DNA of 64,000 nucleotides from positions 14,255,068-14,319,067 of the forward strand of contig NC_043957.1 of assembly GCF_902148855.1 (NCBI RefSeq). The letters are read 5' to 3'. Source of the stretch: Sphaeramia orbicularis. Its lineage: Eukaryota > Chordata > Actinopteri > Kurtiformes > Apogonidae. A program made the position numbers and the translations under genes. The notes below the pieces were generated by a model, which did not search any database, was not told the DNA's origin, and saw only the letters and a list, made by a program, of their open reading frames with translations. Below, piece after piece: positions 50,337 to 62,300 of the stretch. How positions within the stretch are numbered: position 1 is the first letter of the stretch; each line of letters starts with the position of its first letter.

Positions 50337-53300
50337 TCAGAGTAGAGACGCATTCAGCCACTGGAAAGAAACAAAAATAAAGAGTCAGATCCTTCATGCA
50401 TAAAGCTAATCCATTATTTGTTTAAAACGGCATCTTTTTAGATTACATTTTTCCTCTGATCTGTGTCTTTGTAAAACATCAGAAGCTGATGTCTTAATCA
50501 CCCTGCAGGACTGGTACCTACTACTCATGTTGTATTTAGAGTGGTTTACACTGAACTAAACCCTGTGTTGTTTTAATTCCAATGAAAACCCAGTTATTTC
50601 AATTAGTTGATTCCAGGTCATGTAAAACATGTCCAAGTGGTTTTACTGTTAAAGTAATGTCTTATTAATCTGCTGATATATATTAAAACAAGTGAAAAAG
50701 TAAGTAGAGCTTACTAATACCCCTGCCTGGTCACATAACACTTTGCCCCTCTTGCTCACTTGATACCCTGCCTACCCAGGAGAAAGGCACATGTAAAGAA
50801 TGGGTGTGGAATTTGAAAAGAATTGGGTGAATAGTGTCAGAGAAATGAGATGGACAGACAAAAGGATAGGATGGAATTCCTGGTATATCTATATATACCG
50901 CCTCTGGGGTGGGCAGAGGTATAAAAAACAATTAACTTGTAACTGTTTAACTCTAGATCAATATCAGATACAACATCTGATGAGGAAAGAGATTATTCTA
51001 CCAAAGATTGGACCAGATAGGATTATTCCCCTTGATTTCTCAGAAACCAGACATTTCTACTCTGTTTTGTTATGTTTTTGGGCAGATGTATTCTGTTGGT
51101 ACCTCACATATGTTGAGCTCAATGGTTCCCGAGTTGTCTTTGTCCAGACTGTTGAAAGTATCTGTGGACATAAAGCAGATGACACCATTACATCTGGGTT
51201 AGTTCTGGACAGTTGAATACGGACCTGATCAGAATTTAAGATAAACCTGTGCATAAATGTATCTTGTGAAGTAGATTAGTCCCATTCTGGGTTCAGGCCT
51301 CAACAGGAAGTGACCTCTGATTGTTTCCTTCTTTGTAAATATGTAATTCTTTTGTCATGGAAGTTTTCTAGTATTCTGGACACAATTTGAAGCAAAAACA
51401 CAAAAGTCACTGAATCGGGGTTAAAGCAAGTATATTTTTACGTATGTAAAGATATAGTGAAACAACAGGCTGCACTTCCAGAGTCTTGCTCTCTGATGTC
51501 TGGCTGGTACAGAAATACCAGGGTTTTTAAACACAAGGTCATCTCCATGAAAGGCCAATTGTCAGTGGCTGGTTTTACAATCCACTTATGTATGCTTTCT
51601 CCTTTTACAGTGAGGGTATATTGATCCCAGCAGGTGGTATGTTAAAATGAGAATCTTAACATGCATCATTGCAATTTCCTTGCCACTTCTAAAAAGTGAT
51701 GTGGTTCAACAGGGACCAACTTTAGGAGGAAGCTATGGGCAGATATGAAAGATTAACTGGACTTCAACACAGGACAACAGGGTTTATGTCCTGTTGACAT
51801 GACTTTTTCTCACTGTAGTTCCTGTTCCTGCTCAATCCAAACTAAATCCAAACTTAAAACAGGGCAGACTCCATCAGTTTTGCAGAATTTATGCACACAG
51901 CTGTATTTTATGTCTAAAAAGACATTTACATTTGTTCTGTTGTCTAGATTTGTCATGATTTGGGCAATCACCTTGTGCTCATCAGAGATACAAGAAATGA
52001 TCATGAAGGAAAGATTGTAAATGTGTGTGATTTTTGGATTTGATAGTTTAGACCATTAAAAGTTTTATATTGCAGAACAAGAGGACCAAGAATTGAACCC
52101 TGAAGTATTCCACACCACCCTTGGACCATTGTTCAGTGTTTAGATGTTCTAGGAGCTGATATTTGATTGTACTGAACCAACTGTTTACAGATGGTTTGTT
52201 CTGATTGGACTGATGATTCAGGAGGAAACATTAGTCTTTATCATAAGTATTCTTATTGTTGTCCAAGTCATGTCTTCTGGAGCACGTTTTTCTCACCAAA
52301 CATGGTCTCCAGTCGAACCAAACAGCCCACGAAGCTGTCAAAGTCAATGATCATGTCAGATTCACTGTAACGAGCCACGAGAATCTGATGCAGAGCGTTG
52401 TTCAGCTTGAAACCTGTGGAGGTCAGAGGTCACCGTGTCAGAACAGCTGATGATGACTTCATTCATAAAGTGCAAAACACAGGAAAGAAAACAGTAAAGA
52501 CATGATATGAGATTAAGAAGAAATAAAGACAAAAGATGCAGATGATGTTAAAACTAGAGCTTGTCAGCAGAACTGGGATGATGGATAACATCAGGTTTTA
52601 ACAACAAACACTACCTCGTCTTAGAACAGTTTAACATTTAGGTTCATCTTTATGGCCTTTTTCGTGTGACTTTGATGTTATGTTTAGCCATTTTCCAGTT
52701 TCAGGGAAAGGAAGTTTAATCTCATTCATCTTGGATTTATCAGGTTTTTGTTCCAAACCATTGTTATATTTTCAACCTTTAAAAACCAACCATCAGTCGA
52801 CCTCTGATAACATGAGTGAACTGAATCTTAACCAAAGTGTTAACCACAGTGTTTTTCAGACTGTTTGTGTTGTGTATTTGTGTTTATTATTGTGTTTTAA
52901 TGTTGACCTGCTTCCTCCACGGCACCCCTCATCTCTGCTGAACTCATTGTTCCAGAGTTGTCGACATCTTTTTTTTTGTAAATTTCCTGTAACATGAAGC
53001 ATTAATGCACATAAAAAAACATGACAGATTCATAAGGAGTTTGTCCTGAAGGAGGTGCTACGGGAGGGGTCAGAGGTCAGTCTAGTCTGAAGCTGTGTTC
53101 AGGTCACATACTGTCCCTACAATTATCAGTTTCTCTCCAACTTCATTCTGTTTATTATATGTAATAATTTGTTCAAAAGTGGAATTTGAACGAAGATGAT
53201 TTCATTCTTCTTTCTGTCCGCATTAAAGCATATTTGTCTGTTTTCATTAAAACTTGTCATTTCTGTTGCTATGGAAACCACCTGTAAGATCATCATGGTA

Positions 53301-56300
53301 ACAGATCCGTGAACTCACCAGGTAGGTCTCGATCTTAGTCCAGAGGATCTTGAACTCCACCAGACCCAGTTTCCCACTGCCATCTTTCTGTGTGACGTTC
53401 AGGCACCAAAACTCAGACATGAATTACATGAGAACCAAAACAGAAAAGTCAAAAACCATGGTCAAGTCTTTGTTTTCCTTATGAAAAATGTCATGAAATG
53501 TTCTACAAGAACTGACCATTGTAATCAGAGTCTGATTTATTCTAATTAAGTGAAATCATGATGTAAAAGGATGTCTTTACCTCAACTGGTTAATTTGAGT
53601 TAGTTTTTTCTTATACATTTACTGCTTTAGTCTCAGAACATTTTTGTTTATTCTGTTGTCAGTTGTTCTTGGAAAAGTGCTTTTTTTTTTGCCTCTGCTC
53701 CATCACTCATGTCACAGCTCTTCATCATCCTCTTGTTTCTAGAACATCCCTGATTTGCTGTTGAATGGCCATTTGTGTCAGCGAGGCATTATTTTCACCT
53801 GTGGAAGGATACGTCCAGCATGTTGACCATGTTGCGACAAGTTCCGAGGCTGAATCCATCAGTCTTGATGTCAGATCCTGTTCATGAGGAGCAGAGGTCA
53901 CATGACACCACTTGTAAGCGTAAATATCTCACCTGAGTGGGTGTTTGATGTTTGTTCTTACGTTTCGTCACAACTCTGTTGAGGATCTTCTGCAGCTCGA
54001 AGACACAGATCTCACAGTCCTGGAGAGTGAAGGTCAGTCAGGTCACATCCATCAGCACAGATTAGTTATCAATACTCAATAATAGTGATCAGCTCACCCC
54101 TCCAGCCAGCTGACTGAATAGAGACCGGAACCGGTCGTCAATGTCATCTTCATCAATTTCAACCTGATGACAAAAACAAGACACTGTGATGGTTTATGAT
54201 CTTTGACCCTGAGTTTATATGAATTACTTGCAGCCAATTAAATGGTTTCTGACCTTGTCTGCGTTGGACTCAACAGGGTCGTCCAGTTCTCTGAATATGA
54301 GACACAGAGTTACAACACAATAACATAACGTACTGCGCACTTTTAGGGTGTACTCACACCAGGAAAGTCCAATAGTTCACTTGCTTTGGTCCGGACCAGT
54401 TTAAGTGGACCAAAATCTGTAAACAAAACCATGTGTGCTGAGGTCGTTCATCCATTGGACAGAAATGAACTGTCGATTAAAGCGCTCAGTCCAAAGTGAA
54501 AGGAGAGAGTCATGGAAATTTTGCGTGCTGATTTTGTTATGTCATAGCGGTTTTTACAGATGCAGGCGTTTGCACAAGTGTTTGAGCAGCAAGAGCGTTT
54601 GATGCAACGTCAGGTTTACAATATTGTAGAATTCATTTCTCAATGACGAAGACACAGGGCCAGACAGCTACGGAGGACAGCGCTCGTGTGCGCACATTAT
54701 GATGTGACTGTTGGTCTGATTCACGCAAGACGTAACCGGTATGAAGTTGGAATTCTGCTGTGTCCTTTCTAGCAGTTGTGTTATATGGACATCTGGCCAG
54801 ATGTCTAAACGGCAGCGTGTCTCTTCCGAGCTCCAAGTTTGACCACGGCTCATTTTCAGCTCCGTAGCCTATTCTCACTCTGAGCGGTTCTCTGGTCTCT
54901 GGTAAAACTCTGTTGTCCATAATGCTCGACACACGACGGGAGCTCGTTAGGTACAAAAAAAACCCCAACTGTGTCGGATCGGGTCCGGGCTGCTTTCACA
55001 CCTCAAACGAACCGCACCAGGGTTCGTATGGAACCGCACCGAGACCACCTCTTAAACTGGGTCTCGGTTCGCTTGTTTGGTCCGGAACAGAGTTCGGTGG
55101 TTTTTATTCACACCAGCCCAAACGGTCCGAATCAAGGGAGCAAACGAACTCTGGTCCGTTTTAAACGGACTAAACAAGGCAGGTCTGAATACATCCTTAA
55201 TCTCCCTCGGCCAAATATAGTGTAAGATTCTGTTGAAAGTTACTGCCCTATAATTTAGATTAGATTGTCTTTGTGTAAAACTTATTACATACATATTTGA
55301 AAGTACTCAGATATTGTAACTGCACAAGGCTGTTTCAAGGAAGCATATCACCCCAACACACCCAGCCATGCCAAAGATGTATACTTAGAGTCCCCAGAGG
55401 CCACTCTGAACTTGGTAAGACAGCTTTTTCCTACGATGGACCTTGCTCATGGGACAATTTGCAAAACTCACTTCAGCTTCAGCATTTTGGGTGAATTCAA
55501 ATCTCTTCTGTCAAACTGTCTAACAGAAGTGTGTAACTGCTATTCTTAAACTGGTTTTTAGCTTTTATGTTTTTAGTAATTTTATATTGTCTTAATTGTA
55601 TGTATACTCTGTTAGTTCATTCGTATTGTACTGATGTGCCTCTTGGTCAAGGTCTCCCTCGAAAAAGAGATTTCATCTCAAGGGACTTCTGGTTAAATAA
55701 AGGTTAAATAAAAATAAATGGCATACATTTGGTGGGCATGTCTCCATTTGATGCCATTTGACCTTGAAAAAGTAGGTGAAGGTCACCTATTTTCAATAGG
55801 CTTCTGCTACATACCAAGATGCATCCACAGTATAAATTTGGTGCAGATATTTCAACGCATTCTTCAGATAATGGGATTAGGTCGTTGAATGGACAGACAG
55901 ACAGATGACAAAACAATTACAATAGCCCTTTGGCCAGAAGTTGGCTGAGGGCTGAAAACAGTATGACAGCTGCAGCTCCTCTGACATCCACCAGGGGCCG
56001 ATCAGTACCACCTGCTGTCCAGAGAAACTGACCCGACATTAATCCTGTTCAATAACATCCCTTTAACACCAGTTGAACAAATGCTGGTTTTAGGTGTACA
56101 ACTGGATTCTCTCATCTCATTCTGTCCCTGATGAATCATCTCAGTCCTTAAACTGTCAGTTGGAGTATTTGACAATGTGTTTCCCATGATGCCCTTGTTG
56201 TGTATTTGTATCTGGTCTTTGTTTAGGTCCTGATCACAACAGACTAAACTCAGACTCACAGTTTTTAGCAGTGTCATCTCCTCTGTCATTCACCAACAAT

Positions 56301-59300
56301 TAACGTCTAAAGACATTATAAAAATGTTCACATCAGTGGGTGATGATAGTGGTTTAACATGGTCATACTGTGGTTAATTTTTACAGTTATGACCTGGACC
56401 AGGACCACATCAGAATACTTACTGGAAGTCAGCCTGTTTCTCTGAGAACACTCGGACACAGAAGTCTCCATTCTTGTGGGGTTCAAAAGTGGACGGGACA
56501 ATCAGATACTCTCCAGGTGGCAAACAGAAGCGATTACAGACCTCCCGAAGATTGATGAAGGTCTCGGACCGAGCAGCAGAGGCATGACGTAGGAAGAAGT
56601 TACGGTTCAGGTGGACGTTGCTCTGACCACTGAACTGCAGAAAGGGTGAGGTCAAACCACAAAAACTCACATTCACACATGGAGACAAATACACAATTCT
56701 CTATGTGTAAAGACATGGAAAACACCCTGATCCTCTGTGGTTTAAAGGTTCATGTTTTGTCTGATTTCACCTTTTACGTCATCTCATCACTGCTGATATT
56801 TTTAACTCATATCAGGAGTGAAACAGGCTTTTATTTCATCTACACTCAGTCTGCTTTTCCCCTCTAGTTCTTCACACTGATTTACATATTTTTACACTTC
56901 CATCAGGTTTTCTTTTAGTGTCTTGACCTTGTTAAATGTTTCGCTGTAAAGAAATATCTTTCCCCACTAATTTTCAGGATTAAATGAAGTTAAATAAAAA
57001 CTGCTGAAAGATCAGACCTCAGGTCAGTTTTTCAGTCTTTGTACCTGATCAGGAATCTGAAACACAGCAAACAAAGAAAGATGTAGACCATTAAGACTGG
57101 ATTCACTGAGTTCTTCCAATCACCTGCTCTGAATACGACAGTTTTGCATTGGTTTCTGGTCTCACCTCATAGATAGCGAATCCAACTGTGTGCATGTCCT
57201 CACCCATCTTCCTCATCTTTCTGCGGTTCTTCTGGATCAGGCCAACCACGAAGCTGCATCCGGCCTCCCCATCGTCTGGATCATCATCCTCCTCCTCCAG
57301 TTTGATGACAAACTGAGGGTTCATCCAGAAAGAGTCTGAAGCCGAAAAACTGAAGGGTTAGAGTTTATGTCCTGCATGACTTAACACAAGCACAGAGGTC
57401 AAGATAAATCAGACCGGGATAGTTCCTGCAGCCACCAGCGGTGGATCCTCTCCTCCAGCTGCCATCAAACTTGGACAGAGCCCATTTGGAGAAGGAGTCA
57501 TCAGTCAGAGCATCGGGAGTCAGGTTACAGATCTCCACCCGGGAGTAGTGATGGAGGAAGTCAGAGAAGGACATCCTGAGAGACAATGCAGAGGGTTTAA
57601 TGACCCAAAAGAAGGAAGAGGCGGACATCCTGAGAGACAATACAGAGGGGGTTTAATTACCCAAAAGAAGGAAGAGGAGGACATCCTGAGATACAATGCA
57701 TAAGGTTAAGTGACCCAAAAGGAGGAAGAAGAGGACATCTTGAGAGACAATGCAGAGGGTTTAGTAGCCCAAAAAAGAGGACGAGGAGGACATCCTGAGA
57801 GACAATGTAGAGGGTATAATGACCCAAAAGGAGGAAGAGGCGGAACTCCTGAGAGACAACGCAGAGGGTTTAGGGACACACAGCATAAGGAGGGCAGGAG
57901 GAGGTTTACCAGAACTCGCCGTCCTCTGAGCAGGGGCTGAGGTGTGCTCTGTCTACATCACTGATGTATCTCCATTCTGACGAACTGAAAACACACAGTA
58001 AAAACTCAACACACACTAAACACTGAATGAAGATGAAATGTCAACACTGATGGAGTTTGTGTCTAAAGTTCAGCCGAGGGGGCGGACTCAGGCTGTAAAT
58101 TTCCCTATGGGATGAATAAAGTATCTATCTATCTATCTATCTGATGGACAACTCAGGTAGCAATCCTGTCTGTAGCGCTCGAGTACAGACATTTTTATCT
58201 GTGACATTTAATGAAAGTATAGAAACGAGATTGAACACTGTGGACAGTCATAATCTAAAGTTCTGAAGAAGAGTTCTCCTGTTCCATTCAGATTATAGAA
58301 TGACATATTTATGCAGATGATGCTCAGCTCTACATAACAGTCACATTCTCATTCACCGCAAGAGTCAATAAGTGCCACATGGGTGGCATTCCAGCAGCCT
58401 TTTCTTCTCCTGCTGGGGGGTGGGGGTGCAACGCCAGCACTTCCATCCTAAGTGTACTGGTGCCTCGGTCTGCAGGGGCACACTGCACCAGGGTGCTTGG
58501 CCGGGGCATTGGGGTGTGCGCACTGGCCCATGGTGGGTGGCTATCCGGGGTGGCCTGGTCTACCCGTATGCTGGGTGGGGCTCCCACCCAGGGGGGAGTG
58601 GGTAGCCCCAGGGCTTCTGGGGCTCAGGGACCTGCGCCTGGCTTGCCCCTAGGTGGCCGGCCCCCGGCAGGGGTGAGGCAGCTGGCTTCCCTGGCCCCCT
58701 GGGGCTGTGCTCGGCTGCTGTGGGGCCTCTGGCTGGGGCCTTCCTTGGCCACCTCGGGCACGCTGTCGCCCCTCGGGGGGGTGGACTGGATCCCCTTCCC
58801 TGTGTTGTCTGCTGGTTGGCTGGGCCTTGGGGCCCTCTCTGTTGAACCCTGGTCCTTGGAGGGAGTGCGGTTGCAGTTGAATGGCTGTGTTCATCACTGA
58901 GTGCACCTCGGTCTCTTTGTATTATTCTCTTTGCTTTACTCTGATGCAGTCACTGTCGCAGGAGATTAATGTGAACAACTGATGTTGTGTGGATTTGTTG
59001 CTGGTATTATTTGTGCTGTTTTTATTTATTTATAATTTGTTCACATTTTCCTTTCTCATATCTCTCCTTTACAAGGTCTTATTTATTTTATTTCATTGTA
59101 ATTAAATAAAATAATAAAGACAATGGAATATCAAGGGGAGCCTCAAATACTTTATGAAGTTTCCCTTGGCAAAGCAAATTTGTTCAGCACCAAAAGGCAG
59201 CCAGACTACCATTCTGCTGTTGTGATGCAGGACAAGTTAAAAAAAAAAAAAAAAAAAAAAAAGTCAATAAGTGAACCAATCAGCGGACGAGAGCAAATTT

Positions 59301-62300
59301 TATATGAATGGAGTCCTAACAGTTTCTGGACACAAATAAGAACTTCAAATGTTCAGACCTTTTTCGTGGTAAACACTAAAGGTTTATGGATCATTGAATC
59401 AACCTGATGACACTTAAGTTGCAGGTGGTGTTTCTGGACTCACCTGTCGCTCCAGGCTCCAGTCCACTCCACCTGACCCCAGGGGTTCCTGATCCGGATC
59501 AGCTTCTCCTGGGCTCCTCTGTACTCCACCTGCAGCCAATCCCAGACCAGAGAGAGAGGTGAAGCCCCGCCCCTGATCCTCACTCTAGTAAGACATGACT
59601 ACAGTTAAGATTCTTGGGAAATGTGGTCAAACACAGATACAGGCTGAATGAGGGGGAGGATTCACCAGGTCCAAGACCAGACTCAGACCTGGACCTGAGA
59701 TGACAAAAACTGAGATGACAAACTTGTCAGAGCTAATGAAAACTCAAACCATCACCGAATAAATATCTTTAAACTTAAAAAAAAAACCAACACAAAACAT
59801 ATAAAGCTACAGAAAGACATAAAACACCACACAATAAAACCAACACAAAACAACAACCAGCTTCTGTTGGTTTGGTTGATAATACAATGGATTTGGACAA
59901 TATTGGATAATCCAACTTTTCTTCAGTTTTCAGAAATAAATTCATAAAACATGAAAAACTCCAAAACTTGTCAATTCATAATAATAAAAAAATAATACAA
60001 ATAAAATAATAAAAAACTGAAACTGAAACCAATAAATTTCAGCAACATGAGAGATCAAATATTCAACAGAATATCTACGTCTACCTGTCTCTTAGACCTA
60101 GTTCCAACAAGGCTCAGAAAAGATGCTTTACCTTTACTTAGCAGCCACCTCCTTGATATGATTAACCTGTCATTATCAACAGGCTATGTACCACAGTCCT
60201 TTAAAGTAGCTGTAACCAAACTGCTTCTTAAAAAGCCCTGCCTTGACCCTACCTTTGGCTAAATATAGACCCATATCAAATCTTCCATTCATATCTAAGG
60301 TTCTGCAGAAAATAGTTGCCAATCAGTTATGCGACTTCCTTCAAGCCAACAGTCTATTTAAGAATTTCCAGTCAGATTTTAGGGAACATTACAGCACAGA
60401 AACAGCATTGGTCAAAGTTACCATTGACCTTCTAACTGTTTCAGATAGGGGACTTGTTTCTATACTGGTCTTATTAGGTCTTACTGCGGCATTTGACACT
60501 ATCGACCATCACATCCTTCTGCAACGACTGGAACAGTCAATTGGTACTAAAGGAAGTCCATTAATGAGGTTTAAACCCTATCAAACAGTTCATTTTCAGT
60601 TTGTTAATGTTAATAATGAATCCTCTCGAGCTGTTTTCAGATCGGCCACCACGGTGTACACTTACACTGGGAACTGAAGTGCTTGCCCGTGAACGGCCTA
60701 TGATCATACCATTATGCCTATGATCATACCATGATGCGTCATCGACAGAGGGCGTTGCTTCACCACCAAACAAAAAAAAAAAAGGCCATACAAAAGCAGA
60801 TATGCAGGAACTGGCACTAGCACGGTTCTCTGTCAGTCTGAAAACAGTGCACCACTCAGTCATGGAGTTCCAAAAGGCTCGGTTCTTGGACCAATACTGT
60901 TGATCTTATATATGCTTCTTTTAGGCAACTTAATAACGAAACACTCCATCAACTTCCATTGTTACGCTGATGATACCCAATCAGATAACTAAACCACAGG
61001 AGGACATTAAAGATATTACAAACTGGATGACCAACAACTTTCAGCTGTTAAACTCAGAAAAAACTGAAGTCATTGTGCTTGGCCCAAAAATGTTAGGGAT
61101 GCAGTGTCTAGCAAAGTGGTCATCATGGATGGTGTTACCTTGGAGACCAAAACCACTGTGAGTAATCTAGGCATTATTTTCAATTGGGATTAATCATTTA
61201 ACTGATTTCTAGAACTGCCTTTTTTCATCTGCATAATATTGCTAAAATCAGGCATATTTTAACACAGAATGATGCAGAAAAATTAATCCATGCTTCAATT
61301 ACATCCAGACTAGATTACTGTAATTTGCTCCCAAAAAGTCTTTAAAAACCCTTCATCTAATCCAGAATGCTGCTGCCCCTGTACTGGCTAAAAGCAGTCA
61401 GTATTAAAGACCATATTTGTCCTATGCTGGCTTCTCTGCACTGGCTCCCTGTAAAAGCTAGGGTAGACTTTAAAATACTCCTCCTCACTCGAAAAGCCCT
61501 TCATGGCCAGGCACCTACTTATCTAAAAGAGCTTTTAGTTCCATACACTCCATCTAGAGCACTATGCTCTCAATATGTAGGCTTACTGATGCTTCTTAGA
61601 ATCTCCAAAAGTAGGATAGGAGCTCAAGCCTTCAGCTATCAAGCTCCTCTATTATGGAACCACCTCCCTGCCTCGGTCCGGGAGGTAGACACCCTCTCTA
61701 TGTTAAAGAGTAGGCTAAAAACTTTCCTTTTTGATGAAGCTCATAGTTAGGGTGGCTCAGGCTGCTCTTAGTTCTGCTGTTAAAGGCTTAGACTGCTGGG
61801 AGACTCATCATGATACACTGAGTGCATATCATGAGTGTATATCAGTGTGGGGGTGGGACCTGTGTCCTGTCACCTGAGCTACAGCTGTCACAGAGTAGGC
61901 ATGGCCTTTCACCAGTTTCTGGGAGGTGACGGCCTCAGAGTCTGCTGAACTCGTGATCTGAAATGAAAATACAAACAGAAATTAACAATTTAAGATGAAC
62001 ATAGATCTAATGAGAAAAACATTTGGATCAGTTAAAGACTTTAAACTTTAAATCAGACAGAATAACATTCACACCTTTAAAAAGAACATACCATGAAATG
62101 TGCTTCAATCATGTCCATTATTTATCCTTAGTACAAAGGATGTATTCACTGTCTCAGTTTAACCAATTCCTGATATTCATGTGTAACTTGGGTTTTGCTG
62201 TGGTGAAGGTTCAATTTGCAGCTGATGTAAAACCAATAGACCTACCTGAGGGGATTCAGGTACATCAACCAGTCCTCAACTGTTTGCATTACTTTTGTCC

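Noticed and set aside
50960-51000. Candidate penultimate calpain exon reading DIDLELNS on -
   Set aside because: It lacks splice sites and correct phase. The exon at 51161-51103 has both, is exactly 59 nt and encodes an EF-hand loop.
57365-57640. 91-codon - strand ORF as a separate gene
   Set aside because: It is a real calpain exon read back through its acceptor into the minisatellite. The read-through is reported instead as a possible alternative acceptor.
58379-58900. 173-codon Gly/Leu/Trp-rich ORF
   Set aside because: Same GC-rich repeat as at 39.5 kb. The sequence is not conserved as protein between the two copies.
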